Positions 1 to 14,100 of a stretch of 64,000 bases of DNA are shown here, in pieces; position 1 is the first letter of the stretch; every line of letters starts with the position of its first letter. The notes below the pieces were generated by a model that made no database searches, was not told the origin of the DNA, and saw nothing but the letters and a program-made list of their open reading frames with translations. The stretch is from Ursus arctos (taxonomy: Eukaryota > Chordata > Mammalia > Carnivora > Ursidae). Both the position numbers and the translations under genes were made by a program. The stretch lies in contig NW_026623056.1 of NCBI RefSeq assembly GCF_023065955.2, positions 83,637,256-83,701,255 on the forward strand, written 5' to 3'.

Positions 1-1195
<1,195 letters not shown>

Positions 1196-1324
1196 TTAGA
1201 ATGCACATACTTAAGAAATCACAATTTCTAAATACTTAAATGTAAATATCCCAAAGATTCATTTGTGAAAAATTAGGGCTCATAATTTGAGATGACCATA
1301 CTTCACAAAGATTAGGGAGGTATG

Positions 1325-1412
1325 CATGTATGTAATCTCTACACCCAATGTGGGTCCTGAACTCACGACCCTGAGATCAAGAGTCACATGCTCTACCTAC
1401 GGGCGCCCAAAG
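1325..1412 (-). mobile_element. old CAN-SINE fragment
   Basis: Reverse-oriented SINE head: GAACTCACGACCCTGAGATCAAGAG followed by CATGCTCTACC and gggcgccc. It is diverged and lacks most of the tail. Confidence 0.75.
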
Positions 1413-1562
1413 GGAGGTATTTTAAAAATGAGGCAGACTGGCCTAGAGTTAGGTTAAGGAATAAAATGGTGACTTGTTACCTGATTTGAAAAAAAAACAA
1501 AACAAAACTATGAATAATCACCCTTCTTTAGGCTTCATTTTCCCACTTTTAAAAGATTTATA

Positions 1563-1756
1563 GGGGCGCCTGGGTGGCACAGCAGTTAAGCGTCTGCCTT
1601 CAGCTCAGGGCGTGATCCCTGCGTTATGGGATCGAGCCCCACATCAGGCTCCTCTGCTATGAACCTGCTTTTTCCTCTCCCACTCCCCATGCTTGTGTTC
1701 CCTCTCTCGCTGGCTGTCTCTATCTCTGTCGAATAAATAAATTAAAAAAAAAATCT
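1563..1756 (+). mobile_element. CAN-SINE (SINEC), full length
   Basis: Starts ggggcgcctgggtggcac, has the CT-rich segment and ends in an A-run. It is flanked by a perfect 13-bp target-site duplication, taaaagatttata, at 1550-1562 and 1757-1769, so both ends are well fixed. Confidence 0.95.
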
Positions 1757-1871
1757 TAAAAGATTTATAATCATCAAGCCTCAGTTAAACATGAATCCTA
1801 ATACTGCAAATTCAGACCCCAAGTTTAAAGTACCCACTTCTAAGCCTTGTGATACTATAAATAATAGACTT

Positions 1872-2072
1872 CAGTTATTATTTTTTTTAAAGATTTTATT
1901 TATTTGACAGAGAGAGACAGCGAGAGAGGGAAAACAAGCGGGGGGAGTGGGAGAGTAAGAAGGAGGCTTCCCAGTGGAGCAGGGAGCCTGATGCGGGGCT
2001 CGATCCCTGGACTCTGGGATCACGCCCTGAGCCGAAGGCAGATGCTTAATGACTGAGCCACCCAGGTGCCCC
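1872..2072 (-). mobile_element. CAN-SINE (SINEC), full length
   Basis: Reverse orientation: T-run, then aaagattttatttatttgacag, ending gagccacccaggtgcccc. A perfect 14-bp duplication taaataatagactt flanks it at 1858-1871 and 2073-2086, indicating a fairly recent insertion. Confidence 0.95.
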
Positions 2073-2116
2073 TAAATAATAGACTTTAAAGTTATAAGAT
2101 GAAAGAAATATTTAAG

Positions 2117-2549
2117 ACTGGGACCTGTAAAGGACCAGATAATAAATATTTTCACCTTTGAGAGTCATACAATTTCTATAGTAACAAGTCAACTCTGCTG
2201 CTGTGGCACGAAAGCAGCCATAGACAATACAGAGATGGATTAACACGGCAATGTACAGGAAAGCCTTACATAGACTGGCAGTGGGTGGTAGGTCATAGTT
2301 TGCCTATGTTCTGCTCTAAGTGATAAGAAGCTACTAGAAGCTTATAAAGAATAAGCATGGGTGTGTTTCATTAAACCTTATTTATGGACATTGTAATTTG
2401 AATATCTTATAATTTTCACGTATCATAAAAATATCATTCTTCCTTTTTTCCAATCATTTAACAATGTAAAAATTGTTATTTGGTGAGATGTACAAAAATA
2501 GGTGGCAGGAAGGATTTGGCACAAGGGCCATAGTTTGCTGACTCCTGAT
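2117..2549. mobile_element. hAT-Charlie-like nonautonomous DNA transposon
   Basis: The stretch reads ggacctgtaaaggaccagataataaatatttt, then acgaaagcagccatagacaatac, and ends ggccatagtttgctgactcctg. These are hallmarks of a mammalian hAT family with CAGGGGTCGGCAAACT-type ends. The left terminal repeat appears lost. Exact family not assigned. Confidence 0.6.
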
Positions 2550-3079
2550 TTAAGAAGTCAGTGTAATATGTTAGAAAGTTGGTAGAGAAGGCAAAATCAA
2601 ACTTGAACATGTCTCACTTTGGCTCTGGCATTTGATTCTTAGCAGGATGGATGCAATACTTATCTCAACTCAAGTGAGCAGTGGGACCTTGGCTAAGCTC
2701 TTACGATCTCTAATTCAATTTCTTTACATCTTAAAAGATGGAAATAGGAGAACTTGCCTTAAGAGGCTACATAAAGGTTAACTGAAAGGACATTTTTTGG
2801 GAAATGACATTTAGAAACACCTCATATAATTTCTGACACTCGGCAGTAGTAAATGTTTTAATATTTTGTTACTTTTACATGAATTGATGCATTAGGGACA
2901 GGAAGAAGTACTAACAGGCAAAGAAAAACCAAAGAAATACTCTGTCACACGAATTTACTAATCTCTAGAAGGCATTTCATCATGTAGAAGGCAAACTTAA
3001 AACAGAAAACTGAAATCAGTTAACTTCTTGTGTGACGCTAGGATTATACTTAACTTTAAGCTGATAATACAAAACACTT

Positions 3080-3275
3080 ACAATTTTTGAGCATTTACTT
3101 TATTCCAGATGCTATTTTAAATACTTTTCACGAATTACTTCACATAATCTAAAGGATTTTGTGAGGTAAAACAGCCATCTCATTTTACAGAGAAGAAACT
3201 GAGGTCCAATCAGGTTAAATAACTTGCTGTAGGTCACATATCTAAGAGGAAGTAAAGTCTGGATTCCAATGTGTG
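3080..3275 (-). mobile_element. MIR (ancient SINE)
   Basis: Contains cattttacagagaagaaactgaggtcc and taacttgctgtaggtcacat, the reverse complement of the MIR core, with moderate divergence. Confidence 0.75.
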
Positions 3276-4039
3276 CAATTTTGCTTCGAATACTCTTAAC
3301 AACTGAGATTATAATCACTGAAAACTTGAAGAAAAAAATTTGCTCAATTATTGTCTCAGAGAGGCAAAAGCTATTTTAATGGAAAAAACCTGCCACGTGT
3401 ATTGAAATATCTGGAACAAACAGACTTTTTTCTGAAACCTAGAGAAAAATTACACTTACTTTGAACAGGAGGGGCACTAAAGGGAAACTGTCCTAGTTAC
3501 TACAGTGGATCACAGAAACAGCGTTAGCCCTCAGCCTGCAGGAATCCGCACCAGGAGTAGTTAGGAGGCCTGGCCTCCAAAGTGCTTTGGTTAGAGACTG
3601 CCCCTAGCTGGGATACCCTGAGGAACTTAACCTTCGTGGGCCTCAGTCATCTAAATGGGTAATTTAAAACGAGAATAAGAGCCAGGAAAAGCCACTGCAA
3701 AGGACTTGGTGAATAATATAAAGCAGAAACCAATTACAGAAGTGGACTAAGTCTGCTAACAGACTGGGTTTTGCATAAAGAGAAAATATGCAATTTAGGC
3801 TTGTGACCTAAAAAAGGTATAAAGATACAAAAAGGTCCGATATCTTATATGGCAGGGAAAGTGGAAGATCCAACGTAAACCTCAGTTAAAAGAAGGGAAA
3901 AGCACATGGCGAACCCCCACCCACAGCATTTAAAAACAAGACGAGAATTCCTACAGCGAAACCAGTTTCTACAGTTTCATCCAATTCCTGATGTTAAGTC
4001 CCCAAATCAAAGCATAAATGTACTTTACTTAAAACCGGA

Positions 4040-4240
4040 GTGAGCTTCTGCACCTCCACAAGGCGGTCCGGCCGCTCACACTTGCACGCTCCTCGGCGCG
4101 CTCGCAGCCCAGCCGCCAGTCGCGCGCCGGAAGTCGGCCCAGCGCAATCCGGCGCGCGCCTCTCCCCGCCCGCCCCGCCCAGCGGCCGGCTGCGCCACCC
4201 CATTGGTCAGCGCGCGGCCCGTGGTGTCCGCAGCGAGGTA
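4040..4240 (-). promoter_or_regulatory. GART: CpG-rich promoter region of GART
   Basis: Dense CpG (gcgcgctcgcag, cgcgcgccgg), an ETS-like ccggaagtcgg near 4127, GC-box-like cccgcccgccccgccc near 4165 and an inverted CCAAT box (cccattggtcag) near 4199. Its position upstream of the first GART coding exon and the divergent orientation to SON make it the likely GART promoter. The transcription start cannot be fixed from sequence alone. Confidence 0.7.
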
Positions 4241-4829
4241 ATCAAGTGTGATTGCCTTTGGCTCCTGTGCGCGGCCTCAGCTTACTCCATAGTTAAGCTA
4301 CCAGGACCTTGCGCGTTTATCACTTTAGTATGAGGCGCCACGTAACGTTTCTGTTCCTCCTCGGGAGCCTTCAGAGCTCTGTGGAAGGGGAGCGCCAAAA
4401 TGCTAAACCCACGATAAGCTAATTGTGTGTTGGTAACGAGTCAGAGCTGACCCGCTTGGTATCCTGAGGAGACTAAGAATGCACCAGGCTTTGAACAGCA
4501 GGCCGCCTAAGGCCTCTGGCCTAGTGCTTAAAAAAAGGACGGGGTGAGGGAAGTGATTATGGGATGCCATGGGAAAAAGATGGGGATAAAAATGTGTTCT
4601 TATTCGCACCACAGTGGGGACGGGCGCTGATTAATGCTTTTCCGGATGCATCTCCCTACCAAAACACAACTTGGCGCCACCCAGAAACGGCGGAGGCCCC
4701 GTGTCAAACCACGTAGCCTTTCTTGCTTCCTTTTCTCATGCTATATAATCTTGAGCATTTAGTAAGCCTCTTAAGCCTCTCCAAACACTGTTGGGAGACT
4801 AACAACAAGCTGACACAGGCGCCTCAAGA

Positions 4830-5110
4830 GAGACTTCTCCTGTAATGGCGCCTGCGTCAGTCACTAACATGGCGGACACAGTCGTGCGCGGCGCAAACGT
4901 CAGCACCTCTACCCTAGCCGCTCAGAAACAGCGGAGGAGAACTGGGCCGTGTTCACTGATTGGCCCAGCGGCGGAGCGTGCCGGACTGGACGCTCCCACA
5001 GAAGCCAATCAGGACGCCGAGAGACGGAATTGGCCGCTGCGCCTCCTCCCGAGGCATGCTGGGAGCCTGGAGGACTAGCGAGGAGGAGTTGAGAGAACGG
5101 AGCGGACGCC
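4830..5110 (+). promoter_or_regulatory. SON: SON core promoter and 5' UTR
   Basis: TATA-less CpG promoter. YY1-like sites occur at 4866-4876 (aacatggcgga) and around the start codon (gccatggcgac). Two CCAAT boxes lie near 4958 (gattggcc) and 5006 (gccaatcagg). A ZNF143/Staf-like gcatgctgggag lies at 5055-5066, just before the start codon. The mix is typical of housekeeping genes. The region 4240-4830 between this and the GART promoter has no recognisable element. Confidence 0.7.
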
Positions 5111-5187
5111 ATGGCGACCAACATCGAGCAGATTTTTAGGTCTTTCGTGGTCAGTAAATTCCGGGAAATTCAACAGGAGCTTTCCAG
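5111..5187 (+). CDS. SON: SON exon 1, coding part
   Basis: Encodes MATNIEQIFRSFVVSKFREI and ends TTTCCAG|GTAAAC in phase 2. The N-terminus matches human SON, which fixes the start codon. Confidence 0.97.
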
Positions 5188-8100
5188 GTAAACGCTTCCC
5201 AGACTCTTCTGCTCCCAAGGGACCGTTAGGGCCCCGTTTAGCTTTCCACAGCACCTTTCTTCAGAGACGCCGTCGTTCCTCGCCTCAGGCCCCGCTACAG
5301 CCCCGCCTGGGCCTGGGATCCATTTTCCGGGCCCTCCCCCCCCCCCCCCCATCCGCTCCCTCCCTTTCCAGCGAGGAACTTCGCCTTTTCCGAGGTAACC
5401 CCAGAGTCCCTCTTCTAGAACCGAGTTAAGATGCTTATTTTTCTTTTCCGTTTGGTAATCTCTTCCCTTTTAGTTACTTGTAGGCCTGGTTGTCCACCAG
5501 GGACGGGCCTAGTTCCTTCCTCAGCTCCTCCTCCGCCGCCGCCGCGTTTCCCCTCCCCCTCTCCGCCTCCGCGGATTTCGCCGGCCGGTGCCTATGACCG
5601 GAAAGGGTCTCTAACGGCCGTTTCTTGAGTAATCTTAAATCCGCTTTATTATTGCACACTTCAGACCATTTGGGGGGTCGGGATCCTTTAATTAGATTAT
5701 TTGGGCCCTGGTGTCCTATGGCTTCCACCAGGCAGCATTCTAATGGATTAGAAATCGAAGTTAAAGCAGCTAACAAATTAATATTAGATACTTTGATGAA
5801 ATGTTTGAGGTGAGAATGGAAGGGGACTTTGAATTACTAGTAATTTCTCAATTTGGCAAGTGGGTAGTAGGCTTTGTGTTTCGGTCTTTTTTTTTTTTTT
5901 TTTTTTTGCTTCTCCCGCCCCAATTGACATGTATGACCAACACGCTACTTTTACCATTGCTCATGGACTTTACGTAGTTTACCCTTGGCTCCACAAAATT
6001 TGAACAGGAAGAGATTTCCAAAGAAATAGCTGTTTACCGAGGAAGGAAAATGGTGTTGGTCATGTTGTTTCGTGGTTGTCTTTGAGTATTTTTGCCTTAT
6101 ATAACCTAAATATTTGTTCCGGGTTCAAATGTTTTTGCTAGATACATTTTAAAAGTTGAGAGTAAGAGCAATACGTGAATTTGAAAACGCAATTGTAAAT
6201 TACGCGCTGAAATTAACATGGCGTTATTGGGGCAATGGTATATAGTATCGTTAAAATTACTACTTTTGTAGGATATATTGTTTAAGCAGGAAATATATCC
6301 GCTCACTCATTTCATTGATGTTTAAAATTTTGTTATATGTTAGTGATTTTAGGTGATGAGAAAAGTCCAGAGGTAAAGGAATATGATTTTTTCTGAAAAC
6401 TTTAATAGTTTGAAGTGATGATTGTTTGTTTATTGTAATGTTTTTTATACCTTTTAAAAATCAGTTTTTGTATTTGAAAAACAAGTGTTTTATTATAAAA
6501 ATTTTTAGAAAAAATAAATCAGAAAGTTGAAAAGCCACAACATAATATTCTTTATGTTCATTTTTTTCTTTGTGTGCACAGATGCACATACATATTTTGT
6601 GAAGTGTAATCTTGTTTTGTGTTTTTTCACCTGATTGTGAAAAAGTGTGTCTTTTTCACATTTTCGGTTGTCTTTGGGACTTTTTTTTATGGCTTCATAG
6701 AATTCTGTTGTTGGAACGTATTGCTGGGTATCGAGGTGGTTTGAAATTTTCATTCCTTTTTAGTAACTGAGATAAATGTTTGGTAGCTTTAAGATGATTA
6801 TTTTCTTACCGACTTTAAAGTTGTACTTCTCTGTGTTTTACATCCATGCCCTAATAATGTGATCATGTATGCGTAAGCACTTATTAGGAAAAGTGTAAAA
6901 GAGCTACAGAAACAAAGTCTAAAAAGAATATTAGATAAACTAATTAGAGGAATATTTAGCTTGTCAAATAATACGTAATACATTATCTGTATAGAAACAA
7001 AATTTGGCTTGTCATTTCAGTGAGCTATATTTGCCGTATTTTCCCATCTGTTTTTACATATATTAGTTCGGGTAAGAAGACTGACGTTTAAGTAAAGATA
7101 GCTATTTTATATATATACATATAAGTATATGGTGGTTAAGTAGGAGCTCTGGTTTTGAATACCAGCTTCACCTCATAATAGTCGCGTGAACTTTAGTTAG
7201 GTTTCTTCTTTGTGTGTCATTTTCCTCATTTATAAAAATCAGAATGATAGTGCTAATCACAGAGTTGTGTTAGGATTAAATGAGTTAAGAAATGTAGACC
7301 CATGACTCTAATTACTAGTAAATGTTAATTATTGTTATGTGACTTGTATTAGAAAATCAGGTATTCCCAAATAACAGTTAACTACTGAAAATTTTTTTTG
7401 ATTTTTGACCATTCAGACTTTCATCAAGTAGTGGAGCATAATTGTGTGATCTGTTTTGTTAGCTAATTTTAATTAAATTGAAAGTGTTGAAGTTATTTTT
7501 CAAAACAATTTTATTTACTTACACAAAAATAGTGTAAATGACATGCCTCTCACGTCAAGATTTTTCTGGCCCTGTGAATTGAAAACACATTAAAACTGTT
7601 TATATTAGTTTACTGTTGCTGTAAAAAAAGTCACTTGTTTTCCATGAGTTTTTTTGAACATCAGAAAATAACCAGGATTCTTGATCAATGGGTAAAAATC
7701 GTATAAATGTATTTTTCTTTTTAAACTTCATGGTATTTCAATAACTTTGATCAGTCTAAACCTGATCAGAGGCTACAATTTACCCTTTCTACTCAATGTG
7801 TTTGTGTTAACTGTTCCTTGATACTGTTGATGGTGGTTGTGATCCATGCCCAGGCGTGGTTTTATTGTGGTTGTAGCTTTTATCATAATGTTAGAATGGT
7901 ATAGTGTACCATGTATGTCACGTGGTATATTTTTGTTTGGATTTGTGATTGTGATCTTACTATTTTTTCTCCTGAGATAAATATACAAGTAACACAAATC
8001 TAAATCAGTTTATATTTCTGGGGATATTGTATTATTTTTTAAAAAAGGTTAGAAAGCTGTTTTAAAATTTTTTTTTCTTAACTTTCATAGTTCTGAAAAT

Positions 8101-11100
8101 TGTGTAAAAATGAAAATGTACCAACTTTAGATAGAGTGAAGGAAGTACTGCTGGTGCGGAGTATCATCTGAAAAATGCAAAAATGGTGAAATGTATGAAC
8201 AACATAAGATTATTTTAATCAGTTGAGTTATAAATATTGTATGGTGTGGTAGAAGTATTAATGAATTTTGATAACTTTTCTTGTCAAGTGGAAGGAGTGA
8301 AGGCCAGCTCAATGGTGAAACAAATACACCTAATGAAGGAAACCAGGCAGGTGATGCAGCTGCCTCTGCCAGGAGCCTCCCAAATGAAGAAATAGTTCAG
8401 AAGATAGAGGAAGTACTTTCTGGGGTCTTAGATACAGAACTACGATATAAGCCAGGTAAGCTGGAGAGAATCAGCTATCTTGAAAACTTTAAGATTTTTA
8501 AATAGTTAACGGTATTATTTCTTTACTGCAGGGTATTTAAAAATGTTCACTAGTTATAAAACTTCAGTAAGTTAGAGGTTAGCTTATTTAATTGAAGACT
8601 TTGTTTAAAGTTGTCTTTGAAAATACAGTTGTACCGAAACGTGAGCATTGATACTTGATTGCTTTGTTGGTGGAATATAACTTTATTCGATTCAGTTTGT
8701 AGTGACCCTCTACCAGGATTTTGAATGTGGGTTTTCATGGAACAATTGTGTAAATGTCCATTTTGGAAGGTTCAGGAGCCTGGACCAAATTTGTAATGAT
8801 TTTAAAACTCTGGGAGGTTTTATTTTAAAGCCCAAGCTCAGAGATGGCCTTGTTTTTGCATCTATTCCTTTTGAAAGTTCATGAATGGAGAGGAATCATC
8901 GCTTTGATAATTAGTGTTTTGGGAATTAATTGATGCTTAGAAATTAAAGATTTATGATCACAAAAATAACTACAGTTTTGGAAATGGGTTTTGTTTTTTA
9001 TTTTTATTATTTTTGATCTAGGATATGGTAAAAGAAAACAGCATAGATTTCAGCTATACTTAGATTCATGGGTGTAGCAACTTTTTCTTGAGTATAACTT
9101 AGCTAACTAGCATTAGGTGTATAATAAATAAGAGATAGAAAATAGTTTTGCTTTGGAATGGATCTTGTCATGTATTAATTCATTTTTTCCATAATCTCAG
9201 TGGCATGGATTTCTGATCAGCTTTTCTGGGATCACTAAAATTTATCTAATTTGATACTGGCATTAGAGTAAGTTAGTCTAGTTGTAAAGTAGAAAACGAG
9301 CAATTTTTTCTTTCAGATATGCAGAGTTCTTAAATGTAAAGGGGTATAAGACTTTCTTTCCTGAAGTGACGTATTTTTTAAATGGAAACATCAAGGAGGT
9401 TATTTTAGTAATTTTGGAAGTGTTGAAGGAAAATGTATTTTTATTAGAATGTAACATGGGTGTGTTGAGATAAAATTCAAGTTTCATGTTGATGCTTTTC
9501 ATTAGTTCAGCCCTTTGTATACTGTATGAAAGCAATCACTGGCATTTGCTGAGGGCTTATTACGTACCAGGCATTGTTCAGTGTGCTTTGTGTTTTAACT
9601 CACTTTGTCCTTTAACTCTAGGAGACACAGTGTCAGTAATTTCACCAAGTCCATTCACCTAGTGAGTGGTAATTGATTCAGAATCCAAAAGCAGACCGTC
9701 TGTTCCAGAGCCAGTGCCATGTTGTTACCTGTATAAATAGGGTTTATTAAATAGTCATAAAAATCATTTAATGTGTGTATTTTTATAGGAGTTTTAACAA
9801 TTGATAATAGGAAATTTTCTTTTGTAAGTGTAGTTTGAAAGTAGTTTGCTATAATTTGAGAGCTGAAGAAAACAGTTGTAAATAAGCTTAGTAAAACATT
9901 TTAATGTGACTTTTAAGTTTTTTTGATAAATTGAGAAGTTGTTTTTAACCTAGACTTTAGTTATAGAAAGAAATAATGGAAAAGTTTCAGTCTTTAGATA
10001 ATTAGTTTATTGAAAATAGTTTTTTCAGTAACTTTAATGAGAAACATTACATTATGGTGTTTTAACATGGAATGTAAATTTTGTTTATGTGATTTATTAT
10101 CTAAGTTTACTTTGGGGAATGTTTGACAAAATTAATTTTTTTAAATTTCAGACCTGAAGGAGGCCTCCAGAAAAAGTAGATGTGTGTCTGTACAAACAGA
10201 TCCTACTGATGAAATTCCCACCAAAAAGTCAAAGAAGCATAAAAAGCACAAAAATAAAAAGAAGAAAAAGAAGAAAGAAAAGGAAAAAAAGTATAAAAGA
10301 CAGCCAGAAGAATCTGAATCAAAGGCAAAATCACATCATGATGGGAACATAGATTTAGAATCGGATTCGTTTTTGAAGTTTGATACTGAACCTTCAGTGA
10401 TGGCACTGGAGCATCCTGTAAGAGCGTTTGGCCTTTCTGAGACCAGTGAATCTCCTGCAGTTGTGTTAGAACCTCCTGTGGTATCAATGGAGGTGTCAGA
10501 ACCACACACCTTAGAAACTCTGAAGCCAGCTACAAAAACTGCAGAACTGTCAGTTGCATCAACATCAGTAATTTCAGTGCAGTCAGAGCAGTCTGTGGCA
10601 GTCACGCTGGAACCATCCATGACAAAGATTCTGGATTCCTTTACAACGGCACCAGTGCCTACTACAACAGTAGTGCTAAAGTCACCTGAGCCAGTTGTAA
10701 CAATGTCAATGGAGTATCAAATGAAGCCTGTGTTGAAATCTTTGGAGATGACATCTCCAGAGCAATCAAAGATCATGTTAGAACCTCCAGTAGCAAAAGG
10801 GCTAGATTCATCAGAAACCCTAGTGGTATCATCCGAGATACCTACCGAGGTGCACCCTGAGCCAAGCACATCAACAACAATGGATTTTCCAGAGTCATCT
10901 GCAACCGAAGGGCTCAGATTGCCAGAGCAGCCTGTAGAGGTACCATCGGAGATTGCAGATTCATCCATGACAAGACCACAGGAGTTGTTGGAGCTGCCCA
11001 AGACCACAGCGTTGGAGCTGCCGGAGTCGTCGGTGGCCTCAGTGATGGAGTTGCCGGGGCCACCTGCGACCTCCAGGCCGGAGTTGCAGGGGCCCCCTGT

Positions 11101-14100
11101 GACTCCAGTGCTGGAGTTACCTGGGCCCTCTGCTACCCCATTGCCAGAGTTGCCAGGCCCCCTTTCTACCCCAGTGCCTGAGTTGCTAGGGCCCCCTGCG
11201 ACAGCAGTGCCTGAGTTGCCGGGGCCCTCTGCGACATCAGTGCCACAGTTGTCGCAGGAATTGCCAGGGCTTCCAGCACCATCCGTGGGTTTGGAGCCAC
11301 CACAGGAGGTACCAGAGCCACCTGTGATGGCACAGGAGTTGCCAGGGCTGCCTGCGGTGACAGCGGCAGTAGAGTTGCCAGGGCAGCCTGCGGTAACAGT
11401 AGCAATGGAGTTGACCGAACAACCTGTGACGACATCAGAGTTGGAGCAGCCTGTGGGGATGACAACGGTGGAACATCCTGGGCAGCCTGAGGTGACAACG
11501 GCAACAGGGTTGCTGGGGCAGCCTGAGGCAGCGATGGTGCTGGAGTTGCCAGGACAGCCAGTGGCAACGACAGCGCTGGAGTTGCCAGGGCAGCCTTCGG
11601 TGACTGGGGTGCCAGAGTTGCCAGGGCTGCCTTCGGCAACTAGGGCACTGGAGTTGTCAGGGCAGCCTGTGGCAACTGGGGCACTGGAGTTGCCTGGGCA
11701 GCTCATGGCAACTGGGGCACTGGAGTTCTCGGGGCAGTCTGGGGCAGCTGGAGCACTGGAGCTTTTGGGGCAGCCTCTGGCAACAGGGGTGCTGGAGTTG
11801 CCAGGGCAGCCTGGGGCACCAGAGTTGCCTGGGCAGCCTGTGGCAACTGTGGCGCTGGAGATCTCTGTTCAGTCTGTGGTGACAACGGAGCTGTCAACGA
11901 TGACCGTGTCGCAGTCCCTGGAGGTGCCCTCGACGACAGCGCTGGAATCCTATAATACGGTAGCACAGGAGCTGCCTACTACATTAGTGGGGGAGACTTC
12001 TGTAACAGTAGGAGTGGATCCCTTGATGGCCCAGGAATCCCATATGTTAGCTTCTAACACCATGGAGACCCATATGTTAGCGTCCAACACCATGGACTCC
12101 CAAATGCTAGCGTCCAACACCATGGATTCCCAGATGCTAGCGTCCAACACCATGGATTCCCAGATGTTAGCCTCTAGCACCATGGACTCCCAGATGTTAG
12201 CAACCAGCTCCATGGACTCCCAGATGTTAGCAACCAGCTCCATGGACTCCCAGATGTTAGCAACCAGCTCCATGGACTCTCAGATGTTAGCAACCAGCTC
12301 CATGGACTCCCAGATGTTAGCAACCAGTTCCATGGACTCTCAGATGTTAGCAACCAGCTCCATGGACTCCCAGATGTTAGCAACCAGCTCCATGGACTCC
12401 CAGATGTTAGCAACCAGCACCATGGATTCCCAGATGTTAGCAACCAGCACCATGGACTCCCAGATGTTAGCTACTAGCTCTATGGATTCTCAGATGTTAG
12501 CATCAGGCACTATGGACTCTCAAATGTTAGCCTCCGGCACCATGGATGCTCAGATGTTGGCATCTGGTACCATGGATGCCCAGATGTTAGCATCTAGTAC
12601 CCAGGATTCTGCTATGTTGGGTTCAAAATCTCCTGATCCCTACAGGTTAGCTCAGGATCCTTACAGGTTAGCTCAGGATCCCTATAGGTTAGGTCATGAC
12701 CCTTATAGATTAGGTCATGATGCCTACAGGTTAGGGCAAGACCCCTATAGATTAGGCCATGATCCCTACAGACTAACTCCTGATCCCTACAGGATGTCAC
12801 CTAGACCCTATAGGATAGCACCCAGGTCCTATAGAATAGCCCCCAGGCCGTATAGGTTAGCACCAAGACCCCTGATGTTAGCATCTAGACGTTCTATGAT
12901 GATGTCCTATGCTGCAGAACGTTCCATGATGTCATCTTATGAACGCTCCATGATGTCCTATGAGCGGTCTATGATGTCCCCTATGGCTGAGCGCTCTATG
13001 ATGTCAGCCTATGAGCGCTCTATGATGTCAGCCTATGAGCGCTCTATGATGTCCCCTATGGCTGAGCGCTCTATGATGTCAGCTTATGAACGCTCTATGA
13101 TGTCAGCTTACGAGCGCTCCATGATGTCCCCAATGGCTGACCGATCTATGATGTCCATGGGTGCCGACCGGTCTATGATGTCGTCCTACTCTGCTGCTGA
13201 CCGGTCTATGATGTCATCGTACTCTGCAGCTGACCGATCTATGATGTCATCTTACACTGCTGATCGTTCAATGATGTCTATGGCAGCTGATTCTTACACC
13301 GATTCTTATACTGATACATACACGGAGGCATATATGGTGCCACCTTTGCCTCCTGAAGAGCCTCCAACAATGCCACCATTGCCACCTGAAGAGCCACCAA
13401 TGACACCACCATTGCCTCCTGAGGAACCACCAGAGGGTCCAGCATTACCTACTGAGCAGTCAGCATTAACAGCTGAAAATACTTGGCCTACTGAGGTGCC
13501 AGCATTACCTCCTGAAGAGTCTGTGTCGCTGTCTGAACCTTCTGTGAGTCAGAGTGAGATTTCAGAGCCTTCAGCATTGCCTGCTAATTATTCAGTGTCG
13601 GATCCTTCTGTGTTAGCATCAGAGGCTGCTGTGACTGTTCCAGAGCCATTAGAGCCAGAGTCTTTGGTTACATCAACACCTGTAGAGTCTGCTGTAGTAG
13701 CAGAAGAACATCAAGTTGTTCCAGAGAGAGCAGTGACTTACGTGGTATCTGAAACTCCCATAATGTCAGCTGAACCAACTGTATTAACATCAGAGCCTTC
13801 AGTTATGTCTGAGACAGCAGAAACCTTTGATTCCATGAAAGCTTCAGGACATGTTGCCTCAGAGGTGTCTCTGTCTCTCTTGGAGCCAGCTGCAACTAAT
13901 CCAGAGCCATCACAGAACACTCTAGAGCTGCCAGCCATGGCTGTTTCAGAGCTCCCAGCTGTGGCTGTTCCAGAGCCACCAACTGGGACTATTCCAGAGC
14001 CCCCAGCTGTGGCTGTCCTGGAGACCTCAGCCGTGGCTATCCCAGACCCAGCAGCTGTGGCTGTCTCTGACCCAGTAGCTTTGGCTGTTCCAGACCCACC

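Noticed and set aside
1563..1640. tRNA-like promoter boxes (ggttaagcgtctgcc and similar) in many places
   Set aside because: These are the tRNA-derived heads of SINEs, not tRNA genes; no cloverleaf is completed.
10717..11706. 329-codon open frame antisense to SON exon 3 (Gly/Asn/Ser-rich)
   Set aside because: It mirrors the ELPGQP repeats; the repeat unit keeps all frames open. No start context, splice sites or known homology.
11950..12443. Antisense open frames in the decapeptide array (repeating MELVANIWES and SWLLTSGSPW)
   Set aside because: Pure by-products of the 30-base tandem repeat.
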